NCBI GenBank assembly: GCA_006954465.1
Contig: LVVU01000083.1
Coordinates: 1-7,908, forward strand
Source: Candidatus Methanoprimaticola hominis
GTDB taxonomy: Archaea; Thermoplasmatota; Thermoplasmata; Methanomassiliicoccales; Methanomethylophilaceae
DNA length: 7,908 bases
Direction of reading: 5' to 3'
The notes under the pieces were generated by a model. The model did not search any database. It was not told the origin of the DNA and worked only from the letters and a program-made list of their open reading frames with translations. A program made the position numbers and the translations under genes. Shown here piece after piece: positions 1 to 6,947 of this stretch (within the stretch, counting starts at the first letter, position 1; every line of letters begins with the position of its first letter).

Positions 1-114
1 TACATTCATAAAATCTTATACCTATGAATCAAATACGCCTGCACGGCAGGATCGTAAAGTCAAAAGAAGGGTTGAACGAGGGGGTTCTGAATAGTCACGG
101 TCTATGATTCCGAT
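1..114. other. Unresolved 5' region of the surface-protein gene
   Basis: No confident gene start lies here. The frame used by the downstream surface protein is closed by TGA at 88-90 and then opens with ATA at 91, reading IVTVYDSDL into the gene. A different frame has an ATG at 24 and reads 27 codons (MNQIRLHGRIVKSKEGLNEG, then VLNSHGL) before a TGA at 105-107. Its tail looks protein-like and would run into the downstream frame if one base near 96 were extra. The third frame is open from the window edge to a TAG at 92-94. No signal peptide is visible, although a surface protein should have one, so the true start is probably upstream of the window or has decayed. The AT-rich stretch at 8-20 could be a promoter element but cannot be judged this close to the edge. 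Confidence 0.4.
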
Positions 115-2280
115 TTGAATGAAATCTATTCTTCTCAGAAGAAGTTCAGTACGGTATTCTACGATTCCGGATTCTTCTACGGGCTCTGCGAAGGAAAGAT
201 CTTCAAGATGGTGGCATCCACCGGTAAATTGATTTTCGATGACCGTTGGGCCAACGGGGTCGATTGCAAGTGGTTCGGAATATACGGAACTACTTCTGCG
301 CCCGTATTCGCAAACGGACACCTGTATTTCATCGAGGCCTTGACCAACTCGGGTTATAGAGGTCTTGCATCGGTAAATCTCCAAAATGGAGACAAGGTCG
401 AATTGGAGATCCCCTCGCAGAACGGGAGGCTACTGGATGACGGATGGTTAACCTGTGATACGAGGAACGGAAGAACGATACTGTTCCTGGCGGCATACTC
501 CCAGGGACTGTTCGATAATGAGAATGAAACGATCAGGAATGCAACCATAACCGCCGTCGTCGTGAACAATGATGGCACGTTGCGTGGCTCACCCATCGTG
601 GATATCGAGTTCGATTCACCAACTTTATCAGCACTTTTAACATTCAATGGAAGGGGGTATGTGAACGGAAAGTACCTCTATGTCTTGGATATGGATGCCT
701 TGGAGGACGGGATCCTCGAACACGGCTCTGAATCTGCTAATCTGGATGCGAAGGATTATGAGATTTACAGAGAGGATTCTGTGAGCACACACGGATCAAT
801 CGTTCTATCTACTGGTTACTTCGACACGACGGGTAGGATCTATGTCTACCTTTTGCCGTACAGCCCGCCAAACGCACTCTATATCTTCGAGGATTACGCT
901 GATAAGACCGAGCCCAAGGGTTATTTTAAGACTTCAAAAACCGGCACTCAGTTCAGTTCTCAAGCGGTCAGAGCAACACTGAAAGGCAATCTTATCTGGT
1001 ATCTCGATTCCGGAACGGTATATTGCTACGGTACAGCCGATAACAATCCCTATAATTTCCATATCAATTATGAAGAGAAGACTCTGGACATATCGGCGGC
1101 AGGGTCAACTGCCTTGGATGCTTTGAAGGCCGCCCTGAAATCCCGGGGTATCGATTATGAGATTACCAATTCGGGTGTGATCTCCAAGATCGACGGGGTG
1201 AGCGGAATATGGATTGTCGAGTACAAGGTCGGCACCGAGTGGTTCAATGCAGGGCCATTGTCGGTCGATACGGTCAATATCCGTCATACCTTCAGAATAT
1301 ATCTCGAATCCAGTCCTCCCGGGGAGGATTACGACCTGGAGGTAAGAATCTCCGATACATTTAAACAACTGTATGGCAGCGGTGACGCCAACCGTACTAC
1401 GACGATTACTGCGGAAATCAAGACTGACGGCCCTAAGTTGATCGAGTGGTCTTCCGATCACCCCGGCATCGTCAGGATTATCGGACCTAATGATAGGGAT
1501 TCTGTTACGATAGAGGCCCTTGCCACAGGAGAGGCCAAGATAAGCATCACCGTTCGCAGCGGTTCGACCATCAAAGAGTCTGTCTGTTTTGTTATGGTCG
1601 TCGAACCTCCTCCGAAGCCGAGTCAGTTGAACACTTATCGGTTCTTCATCAAGATCACAAAGGACTTCGACAAGGCCACATACGGTGCTTATTCGGAGGA
1701 TGCCCTGAGAAGCGGGATCACCATATCCGCCGAGGCGTACAATGCCGAGGAGGCCCTGGTCAAGGCCTGTAGAGAGAACGGGATCCAGCTCGAACTCTAC
1801 AGCGGCTCGGCCGGCGGGCACGATCTGAAAGGCTGGATCAATTCGATGTTCGGTCTGAAGCAGTACCAGGGTCCGGAGGACATGAGCCTCTGGACCTACT
1901 GGGCCCAGTACAAGGACGGGGTCTACAACAGCTGGACGCTCGGATACTACACCGATGGCGGGAACTTCCAGATAATATGGGAGACCACAAAGGAAGGCGA
2001 GGGAAACATCCCCGGCGGAGACGGAGACAAGCCCGACCCGAAGCCCTCGATCACAGAGGACGGGGAGATCAAGACCGAGACCAGCTCCGAGAAGAAGAAC
2101 GAGGACGGCCATCACCCGGATCAAGACCGAGACGACGGAGAGGCTGGACGGCTCCAGGGAGGAGGTCGAGACCAGGGTGGACACCAGCGCGGACGGTTCA
2201 AAGACCACAACCACGGTCACCACCCTGAAGACGGATCCCGACGGGAACCAGACCCGGAGCGAATCCATCACCGTAGTTGA
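115..2280 (+). CDS. Surface adhesin-like protein, N-terminal part (propeller, DUF4430-like and Ig-like domains), frameshifted
   Basis: This is the N-terminal part of a large, probably exported protein, numbered from the TTG at 115. That start is doubtful because there is no ATG and no signal peptide. Residues 1-310 hold repeated beta-strand motifs such as SAPVFANGHLYF, GYVNGKYLYVL and GNLIWYLDSGTVYCYG, resembling a PQQ/WD-type beta-propeller. Residues 315-400 (TALDALKAALKSRG, then GIWIVEYKVG) resemble a DUF4430 domain. Residues 405-497 look like a BIG2/Ig-like domain (IEWSSDHPGIVRI, then ATGEAKISITV). A PPPKP linker at 498-502 leads to a second DUF4430-like domain at 507-622, with AEEALVKACRENG and SLWTYWAQYKDG. 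From 646 the DG repeat stalk begins. True coding sense ends near residue 665 (about 2109). The last 56 residues, rich in His, Arg, Asp and Gly, are read out of frame. Domain names rest on pattern recognition, and the binding partner is unknown. Confidence 0.7.
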   Translation: MNEIYSSQKKFSTVFYDSGFFYGLCEGKIFKMVASTGKLIFDDRWANGVDCKWFGIYGTTSAPVFANGHLYFIEALTNSGYRGLASVNLQNGDKVELEIPSQNGRLLDDGWLTCDTRNGRTILFLAAYSQGLFDNENETIRNATITAVVVNNDGTLRGSPIVDIEFDSPTLSALLTFNGRGYVNGKYLYVLDMDALEDGILEHGSESANLDAKDYEIYREDSVSTHGSIVLSTGYFDTTGRIYVYLLPYSPPNALYIFEDYADKTEPKGYFKTSKTGTQFSSQAVRATLKGNLIWYLDSGTVYCYGTADNNPYNFHINYEEKTLDISAAGSTALDALKAALKSRGIDYEITNSGVISKIDGVSGIWIVEYKVGTEWFNAGPLSVDTVNIRHTFRIYLESSPPGEDYDLEVRISDTFKQLYGSGDANRTTTITAEIKTDGPKLIEWSSDHPGIVRIIGPNDRDSVTIEALATGEAKISITVRSGSTIKESVCFVMVVEPPPKPSQLNTYRFFIKITKDFDKATYGAYSEDALRSGITISAEAYNAEEALVKACRENGIQLELYSGSAGGHDLKGWINSMFGLKQYQGPEDMSLWTYWAQYKDGVYNSWTLGYYTDGGNFQIIWETTKEGEGNIPGGDGDKPDPKPSITEDGEIKTETSSEKKNEDGHHPDQDRDDGEAGRLQGGGRDQGGHQRGRFKDHNHGHHPEDGSRREPDPERIHHRS

Positions 2281-3310
2281 GAAGACCAAGGATGCCGATG
2301 GGAACGACGCTGAGCGCAGGACCGTCACTGAGAAGGACGGGGACGGCAACGTCACGCAATCCGTTTCCGACATCACCACCTCCAAGGACGGAACAGTCAC
2401 CGAGAAGACGAAAGGAACGGAGTCGAAGAAGGACGGGTCTACCGTCGACTTCTCCGCAACGAAGGAGACGAAGAAGGACGGAACCGTCATCACCAAGACC
2501 GAATCCGTCATCAAGGATGCGAACGGCGAAGTCACCGCCACCAAGAAGTCCGAATCGACCACTGAGAAGATCCCTGGCGGGACCAAGGTCACGACCACCG
2601 AGACCTCCCGCGACAAGGATGGGAACATCACCGGCATCAAGGAGACCGAGGAGACGAGGAAGGGCTCCGAGACCAAGATCGTGGAGACGACCAAGGATGC
2701 CAATGGGAACACGGTCTGGTCCTACGAGAAGACCGTGAAAACCCAGACCAAAGCCAACGGATCCGTCACGACGACGACCGAGGTCTCCAGGGATGCGAGC
2801 GGAAAGGAGGCCGGTTCCTCCGAGACGATAGTCGACATCCGGACCACAGGAAACGGTTCGATCAAGACCACCACCGAGGTCAAGAGGGATGCTGACGGCA
2901 AAGCCCTCAGCTCCACCGAGACCAGGGAGGAGGTCAGGAACACGACCGTCTCCGGAGGGAGGACCCAGACCTCGACCACCATCGATTCGAAGACGAAGGA
3001 CTCGTCCGGGAAGACCATCGGAAGCTCCAAGGAGACGAAGAAGGTCGTCAAGAACAAGGACGGGACCCTCGAGAGCTTCGACAGCACCCTGGTAGTGAAG
3101 GATCAGAACGGTACGACCGTCGAGGAGGTCAGGAAGAGCACCTCCGAGACCAAGGACAAGAACGGCAGCACGGTCAGCAGGAAGGGATACGCCAGGACGA
3201 CCCCCGAAGGTTCCACCTCCGTGGATTCCGAGTCCGTGACCAAGGATCTCGGGAACGGTTCACAGACGGATTCCAAGAAGACCACCGTCGTCAAGGACAA
3301 GGACGGCAAC
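2050..3310 (+). repeat. Degenerate ~15-residue (~45-base) tandem repeat array encoding the stalk
   Basis: About 27 units carry the pattern K-(D)-x-D/N-G-(N/S/T), followed by alternating Thr/Lys/Glu/Val strands. The Gly of each DG/NG turn recurs at 15, 15 (across the frame break, if two bases are restored), 15, 16, 19, 15, 15, 15, 15 and 15 residues, then at 14-20 in the later half. Good examples are KDGTVTEKTKG, KKDGSTVDFSATKE and KKDGTVITKTES. The units are conserved as protein but diverged as DNA, so they are old rather than recently expanded. Each unit would form two short strands joined by a tight turn. The composition recalls the single-layer beta-sheet of Borrelia OspA, but that fold is only a suggestion. 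Confidence 0.75.
2101..2116 (+). other. Frame break inside the repeat stalk
   Basis: Up to GAG GAC GGC (2101-2109) the surface protein reads in the frame of its N-terminal part (NEDG). From ATC at 2111 the sense continues in the next frame as ITRIKTETTERLDGSREEVE and onward into the C-terminal part. Two repairs restore one frame: removing one base from GGCC (2107-2110), or adding two bases so that a Thr follows DG. The second fits better. It restores the DGT motif seen elsewhere in the stalk and makes the Gly-to-Gly spacing across the break exactly 15 residues, like the units on both sides. No long homopolymer or obvious slippery heptamer is present. The cause may be a pseudogene mutation, an assembly or sequencing error or, less likely, recoding. 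Confidence 0.8.
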
Positions 3311-4225
3311 GAGACCAGGGTCATCGAGACCGGGAGGAGCACCGATACCGACATGGAGAGGAAGGACTCGTCCTCCATCGAGACGATCAGGAACGGCGTC
3401 TCCGAGACCAGGGAATCATCCACGGTCGAATCCAAGGAGGTCTCCGGTCTGATGTCATCCGTCGAGGTGGAGAAGAAGGGCGGTAAGGTCACCAAGGCCG
3501 AATCCGTCACGATAGTTCCTGCCAAGGACGGCGGTCTCGACGCCGACAGCGTCCGGAAGGCCATCGATCAGTCCTCCGCCGCCATGAACGAGGTCTCCGT
3601 CGACAACAAAGAGATCTCCAAGACCATCGAGGTCAGGAACGACAGCGGCGCATCCGTCATCGTGTCCTCCGAGGCCATCGGGAGGATCTCCGAGCATGGA
3701 GCTAGCCTGAAGGTAGGAAGCGGCAAGGAGTCCATCCATGTGGATGAGAAGGTCGTGAACATGCTGTCCGGCGACAAGGATGTGAAGCTGGAGATGGACA
3801 GAAACGTCCACGGCGATCTCAACGAGATGCAGAAGCAGGTCGTAGGAGACAGACAGTTCATCGTCCTCGGAGCATTCGTCGGAAACGACAGGATACACGA
3901 GCTCGGAGGAGTCGCGACCGTGGTGTTCGGATACGAGCTCCGCGACGGCGAGGATGCTTCCAAGCTATATGTCTGGTATGTCGACGACAACGGCGTCAAG
4001 ACGAAGATGAAGGCATCCTACGATCAATCCACGGGAGGATTCACCATGGAGACCACCCACTTCTCGGTGTTCATGGTCGCTCCCGAGGACGAGCCAGTCC
4101 CGACGCCCGTCGATCCCGAGGGTTCCGACGACGCCCCGTCGAACGCGATGCTGTACGTCGGCATCGCCGCCATCGTCCTGGTGTTCGTCGCAGCCGTCGT
4201 CCTCATGCACAGAAGGAAGGTCTGA
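2177..4225 (+). CDS. Surface adhesin-like protein, C-terminal part (repeat stalk, C-terminal beta domain, membrane anchor)
   Basis: This is the C-terminal part of the same surface protein. The nominal GTG at 2177 is only the first start-like codon. Sense in this frame begins at about 2111, so it is probably not a separate gene. Residues 1 to about 420 form a stalk rich in Thr, Lys, Glu, Ser and Asp, with DG/NG turns every 14-20 residues and very few aromatics. Residues 430-560 are a non-repetitive alpha/beta-looking region (AKDGGLDADSVRKAIDQ). Residues 563-635 form a compact beta domain (ELGGVATVVFGYEL, LYVWYVDDNGVKTKM, TTHFSVFMVAPEDE) like those found near the C-terminus of archaeal surface proteins. 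An acidic Pro-rich linker at 636-655 precedes a single hydrophobic helix at 657-677 and a basic tail, HRRKV. This predicts an extracellular protein anchored with its C-terminus inside. No Cys is present in the 682 residues. A hairpin terminator follows the TGA. Confidence 0.75.
   Translation: MDTSADGSKTTTTVTTLKTDPDGNQTRSESITVVEKTKDADGNDAERRTVTEKDGDGNVTQSVSDITTSKDGTVTEKTKGTESKKDGSTVDFSATKETKKDGTVITKTESVIKDANGEVTATKKSESTTEKIPGGTKVTTTETSRDKDGNITGIKETEETRKGSETKIVETTKDANGNTVWSYEKTVKTQTKANGSVTTTTEVSRDASGKEAGSSETIVDIRTTGNGSIKTTTEVKRDADGKALSSTETREEVRNTTVSGGRTQTSTTIDSKTKDSSGKTIGSSKETKKVVKNKDGTLESFDSTLVVKDQNGTTVEEVRKSTSETKDKNGSTVSRKGYARTTPEGSTSVDSESVTKDLGNGSQTDSKKTTVVKDKDGNETRVIETGRSTDTDMERKDSSSIETIRNGVSETRESSTVESKEVSGLMSSVEVEKKGGKVTKAESVTIVPAKDGGLDADSVRKAIDQSSAAMNEVSVDNKEISKTIEVRNDSGASVIVSSEAIGRISEHGASLKVGSGKESIHVDEKVVNMLSGDKDVKLEMDRNVHGDLNEMQKQVVGDRQFIVLGAFVGNDRIHELGGVATVVFGYELRDGEDASKLYVWYVDDNGVKTKMKASYDQSTGGFTMETTHFSVFMVAPEDEPVPTPVDPEGSDDAPSNAMLYVGIAAIVLVFVAAVVLMHRRKV
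4145..4225 (+). other. C-terminal transmembrane anchor of the surface protein
   Basis: The last 26 codons encode about 21 uncharged residues (AMLYVGIAAIVLVFVAAVVL, then M) followed by HRRKV and the TGA. A hydrophobic segment followed by positive charges is the usual type I arrangement, with the bulk of the protein outside and the tail in the cytoplasm. An acidic, Pro-rich linker (EDEPVPTPVDPEGSDD) lies just before it, as is common for cell-surface spacers. Confidence 0.85.
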
Positions 4226-4240
4226 TCCTTCCGACAAACC

Positions 4241-4254
4241 GGGGCTTCGGCCCC
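4241..4254 (+). terminator. UUCG-tetraloop hairpin after the surface gene
   Basis: A perfect 5-bp stem GGGGC/GCCCC closes a TTCG loop 16 bases after the TGA at 4223-4225 and is followed by the pyrimidine run TTCTTCC. A C(UUCG)G loop is an exceptionally stable RNA tetraloop. It probably marks the 3' end of the surface-gene transcript, either as a terminator or as an end-protecting structure. Archaeal termination usually depends more on U-rich tracts, and the tract here is mixed C/T. Confidence 0.55.
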
Positions 4255-4413
4255 TTCTTCCAACGAGGGATATCTCTTCCCCGCTCGTGCATCACATACA
4301 CGGCCAGCGATCCGAATCGACATTCTTCGACGCAGGTCCGTCCACAGACCTGTTCCGTCAGAGGACGCTGTCGTACGATCATGCTATGTATGTTATTGTT
4401 CATCGAAACGCCA
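4255..4413. other. Intergenic region between surface gene and trpB2
   Basis: No gene is convincing here. Short inverted repeats are visible: ACGAG at 4263-4267 with CTCGT at 4284-4288, CAGGTC at 4333-4338 with GACCTG at 4347-4352 (8-base loop), and the palindrome TCGTACGA at 4371-4378. The region becomes AT-rich after about 4380, towards the trpB2 promoter. The inverted repeats could be operators or 3'-end structures, but nothing decides between these. Confidence 0.35.
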
Positions 4414-4428
4414 TTATGTACATATATG
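4414..4428 (+). promoter_or_regulatory. TATA box for trpB2
   Basis: TACATATATG at 4419-4428 lies in a clearly AT-rich patch, centred about 24 bases before the ATG at 4448. In archaea the TATA box is centred about 26 bases before the transcription start, so transcription should begin at or next to the start codon. The bases before the ATG (TCGTTCATTT) contain no Shine-Dalgarno sequence, which fits leaderless translation. The sequence CGAAA at 4404-4408 might be part of a TFB recognition element but lies rather far upstream. Confidence 0.6.
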
Positions 4429-4447
4429 CGTGTGTCATCGTTCATTT

Positions 4448-5776
4448 ATGGCAATACCGAAAGATGCACGCATCACACTCGACCCCGAGGAGATACCGAA
4501 GCGCTGGTACAACCTCGCGGCCGATCTCCCCAATCCCATCAAGCCTCCTCTCAACCCGGTCACCAAGGAGCCGGCGAAGCCCGAGGACTTCGAACCCATC
4601 TTCTGCAAGCCGATCATCCAGCAGGAGGGCTCCACGGAGAGGTACATCGACATCCCCGAGGAGGTCAGGGACAATCTGATCTACCTGAACAGGCCCGCAC
4701 CCCTCCAGAGGGCGTACCGTCTCGAGAAGTACCTCAAGACCCCCGCCAAGATCTACTTCAAGAGGGAGGACATGAGCCCCCTCGGAAGCCACAAGGGCAA
4801 CTCCGCTCTGGCTCAGGCCTACTACAATGCCGAGTCCGGTATCCACACCCTCACCACCGAGACCGGTGCGGGGCAGTGGGGGACCGCCCTCGCCATGGTG
4901 TCGAACCTCTTCGACATCAAGACCACCGTCTTCATGGTCCGCGGCAGCTACAACCAGAAGCCGTTCAGGAAGACCCTGATGCACATGTACGGAGCCGAGG
5001 TCTACGCCTCCCCGTCCGAGTTCACCGAGTTCGGCAGGAGGATGAACAAGGAGCACCCCGGCACCACCGGATCCCTGGGCATCGCCATCTCCGAGGCATG
5101 CGAGCTCGCCGCCAACGACGAGCACACCTGCTACGCCCTCGGAAGCGTTCTGAACCACGTCATGCTCCACCAGACCGTCATCGGTCTGGAGACCCTCGAG
5201 CAGATGAAGAAGGCCGAGATCGTCCCCGATTACATGATCGCCTGCGTCGGAGGGGGATCCAACTTCGCCGGATTCACCTTCCCGATGATGAGGGAGAAGC
5301 TCGCCGGAAGGTCCGAGACGGAGATCATCGCCGTCGAGCCCAAGGCCGCACCGTCCCTCACCGAGGGCGAGTTCAGGTACGACTACGGCGACACCGGCGG
5401 TATGACCCCTCTCCTGATGATGTACACCCTCGGAAGCGAGTTCGTCCCCAAGAGCATCCATGCCGGAGGCCTCAGGTACCACGGCATGTCCCCGCTCGTG
5501 TCCGCCGCCTACGACGAGGGCCTGTGCAAGGCGGTCTCCTACGACCAGCCCGACACCTTCGAGGCCGGATGCCTGTTCGCCAAGACCGAGGGCATCGTCC
5601 CCGCACCCGAGTCCTGCCATGCCGTCAGAGCGGCCATCGACAAGGCCCTCGAGTGCAAGGCCACCGGCGAGGAGAAGACCATCGTGTTCTGCCTGTCCGG
5701 CCACGGTCTCATCGATCTGTACGGATACGAGCAGTACATCGAGGGCACCCTGCCCTCCTCGTCGATCGACGAGTGA
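4448..5776 (+). CDS. trpB2: Tryptophan synthase beta chain, TrpB2 type (PLP-dependent)
   Basis: This 442-residue PLP enzyme of the fold-type II family makes L-tryptophan from indole and a serine donor in the cytoplasm. The PLP lysine is K116 in LGSHKGNSALAQAYYN. The catalytic Glu is E138 in TTETGAGQWG, and the phosphate-binding loop is GGGSN at 268-272. A serine-rich SGHG motif lies at 417-420. ETGAGQWG (not QHG), the long N-terminal extension with IPKRWYNLAADLP, and a length above 430 residues mark the TrpB2 subgroup rather than canonical TrpB1 of about 400 residues. Characterised TrpB2 enzymes act without TrpA, and some prefer O-phosphoserine. That activity is inferred for this one. No trpA or other trp gene is adjacent, which fits stand-alone use, for example indole salvage. 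The ATG at 4448 is chosen over GTG at 4430 because the TATA spacing places the transcript start near 4448. Codon use is strongly GC-ending, as in its neighbours. Confidence 0.93.
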   Translation: MAIPKDARITLDPEEIPKRWYNLAADLPNPIKPPLNPVTKEPAKPEDFEPIFCKPIIQQEGSTERYIDIPEEVRDNLIYLNRPAPLQRAYRLEKYLKTPAKIYFKREDMSPLGSHKGNSALAQAYYNAESGIHTLTTETGAGQWGTALAMVSNLFDIKTTVFMVRGSYNQKPFRKTLMHMYGAEVYASPSEFTEFGRRMNKEHPGTTGSLGIAISEACELAANDEHTCYALGSVLNHVMLHQTVIGLETLEQMKKAEIVPDYMIACVGGGSNFAGFTFPMMREKLAGRSETEIIAVEPKAAPSLTEGEFRYDYGDTGGMTPLLMMYTLGSEFVPKSIHAGGLRYHGMSPLVSAAYDEGLCKAVSYDQPDTFEAGCLFAKTEGIVPAPESCHAVRAAIDKALECKATGEEKTIVFCLSGHGLIDLYGYEQYIEGTLPSSSIDE

Positions 5777-5788
5777 AACCCCCCGGGC

Positions 5789-5810
5789 GGGGCGGTCTGA
5801 AGCCGTCCCC
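5789..5810 (+). terminator. GC-rich hairpin after trpB2
   Basis: GGGGCGG at 5789-5795 pairs with CCG and CCCC at 5803-5810 through one bulged T, with loop TCTGAAG. It lies 12 bases after the trpB2 stop and just ahead of the endA promoter, so it probably separates the two transcripts. No T-run follows directly, only CCGTTCCTTA, so a role in termination is likely but not certain. Confidence 0.45.
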
Positions 5811-5817
5811 CCGTTCC

Positions 5818-5825
5818 TTATATAC
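5818..5825 (+). promoter_or_regulatory. TATA box for endA
   Basis: TTATATAC is centred about 25 bases before the ATG at 5847 and stands out in a GC-rich surrounding. The spacing predicts transcription starting at the ATG. An AGGT at 5840-5843 is only three bases from the ATG and is too close and weak to be a convincing ribosome site. A promoter here means endA need not be co-transcribed with trpB2. Confidence 0.65.
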
Positions 5826-5846
5826 TGCAAGACTTTGGCAGGTTCG

Positions 5847-6947
5847 ATGCCGGGCATTCTGTTGGACGATTACGTGGAGGTCAGGGACCAGAGCGAGGGC
5901 AGCAGGCTCTACACCCGCGGTAACTACGGTTATCCGCGCAGCGGCGGCGGAGTGGATCTGGACCTCGTGGAGGCCGTCTATCTGGTCGACTCCCGCCGTC
6001 TGGAGATCCAGACGCCCGAAGGGGAGCCCGTGGAGTTCTCGGACCTCTTCCGTCACGCAGCCAGGCAGGTCGAGGGCTTCGACATCAAGTACACCGTCTT
6101 CAAGGATCTGAGGTCCCGCGGACTCCTATGCAAGTTCGAATCCGGCGGATACGACCTGTCCGTCTTCCCTGTCGGGAAGCAGATGACCAATTCCCGCCCG
6201 GAGTACATGGTCCGCACGGTCTCTGAGAGGAACGCGGTGGACATCATGACCTTCATCCGCGAGGCGTCCGAGGTCGGCGAGAGGAACAAGAAGCTGATGT
6301 ACGGGATCGTCGACGAGGACGGGGACGTGCTCTACTACACCCTGTCGCTGAAGGATCCCAGCGGAAGCATCTATCCCGAGCCGATGAACTGCAAGCCCAC
6401 CGGCTATCTGATCCGCGACCGTGTCTTCGTGTTCGACCGCGGATTCTTCGATGCCCTCAGGGATTACGGATACTACGGCACGGCGACGTCTGAGGCGCTG
6501 CAGCTCTCCCTGCTCGAGGCGATCCACCTCGTCGGCAAAGGGAAGCTCACGGTGATCGGCCCGGATGACGAACAGATGACTTTCGATGATATCATGCGTC
6601 TCGGCTCCTCGTTGCAGAAGGAGTTCCGCATGCGTTATCTCGTGTATTCGGATCTGCGCGAGAGAGGTCTCGTGGTGAAGACCGGATTCAAGTTCGGTAC
6701 ACATTTCAGGGCGTATCAGGAGTCCATGGATGATTCCCACGCCCGTTATCTGGCCCATGCCGTCACGGAGGAGAACCTCCGTTCCTGGCCGGAGATCTCC
6801 AAGACCGTCCGTCTTTCGGGCGGTGTCAAGAAGGAGATCCTGTTCGGCCTCGTCAGACGGAACATGGTCTATTATCTCCAGTTCGACTGGACCAAGCCGG
6901 GGAACGTGAAGCCCACCAAGACCTCTGCGCCCAAGAAGAAGTCCTGA
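5847..6947 (+). CDS. endA: tRNA-splicing endonuclease (tRNA-intron lyase), fused two-repeat type
   Basis: This enzyme cuts introns out of precursor tRNAs at bulge-helix-bulge sites, leaving 2',3'-cyclic phosphate and 5'-OH ends for RtcB-type ligation. The 366 residues contain two copies of the EndA unit. The first copy (about 40-167: LVEAVYLVDSRRLEI, KYTVFKDLRSRGLL, KKLMYGIVDEDGDVLYY) is degenerate, with R117 where the catalytic His should be. The second (about 222-348: LLEAIHLVGKGKLTV, RYLVYSDLRERGLVVKTG) is intact. The inferred triad is Y290 in KFGTHFRAY, H298 in DSHARYL and K329 in GGVKKE. The H-to-K spacing of 31 equals that of the Methanocaldococcus enzyme (H125, K156). The doubled length is that of the homodimeric alpha2 class seen in Archaeoglobus, haloarchaea and Thermoplasma relatives, rather than the alpha4 class of about 180 residues. 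A Lys/Thr-rich tail (354-366) may aid RNA binding. The start follows TATA spacing and the MPGILLDDYV opening. Confidence 0.93.
   Translation: MPGILLDDYVEVRDQSEGSRLYTRGNYGYPRSGGGVDLDLVEAVYLVDSRRLEIQTPEGEPVEFSDLFRHAARQVEGFDIKYTVFKDLRSRGLLCKFESGGYDLSVFPVGKQMTNSRPEYMVRTVSERNAVDIMTFIREASEVGERNKKLMYGIVDEDGDVLYYTLSLKDPSGSIYPEPMNCKPTGYLIRDRVFVFDRGFFDALRDYGYYGTATSEALQLSLLEAIHLVGKGKLTVIGPDDEQMTFDDIMRLGSSLQKEFRMRYLVYSDLRERGLVVKTGFKFGTHFRAYQESMDDSHARYLAHAVTEENLRSWPEISKTVRLSGGVKKEILFGLVRRNMVYYLQFDWTKPGNVKPTKTSAPKKKS

Noticed and set aside
92..94. TAG read through as pyrrolysine near the 5' end
   Set aside because: The frame containing it meets a TGA soon afterwards and has no recognisable protein sense on either side.
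2101..2116. Programmed ribosomal frameshifting at the break
   Set aside because: No slippery run, rare-codon stall or clear downstream pseudoknot was seen. A simple indel explains it better, though this is not excluded.
2177..2280. Surface-gene C-terminal part as an independent gene starting at GTG 2177
   Set aside because: Coding sense in the same frame and repeat register extends upstream to about 2111. There is no promoter, ribosome site or signal peptide at 2177.
1105..2712. 535-codon open frame on the minus strand opposite the surface gene
   Set aside because: It spans the frame break and the repeat stalk, is dominated by Val/Ser/Leu from complementing GC-rich Lys/Glu/Thr codons, and matches no family I know. 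It is a shadow of the + strand gene.
2050..3310. CRISPR-like or recent DNA repeat array
   Set aside because: The units are coding, diverged at the DNA level and without identical repeats or spacers. The periodicity is in the protein.
4430..4447. GTG at 4430 as trpB2 start
   Set aside because: It lies only a few bases after the TATA box, so it would be upstream of the expected transcript start. The ATG at 4448 fits both promoter spacing and the usual TrpB2 N-terminus.
4442..5857. 471-codon open frame on the minus strand opposite trpB2
   Set aside because: The opposite strand encodes an unmistakable TrpB2 with all catalytic motifs. The antisense product is low-complexity Gly/Leu/Val/Asp, typical of antisense reading of GC-biased codons.
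4381..6111. 576-codon + strand open frame overlapping trpB2 and endA
   Set aside because: It reads Arg/His/Pro-rich nonsense in the wrong frame through two recognised genes.
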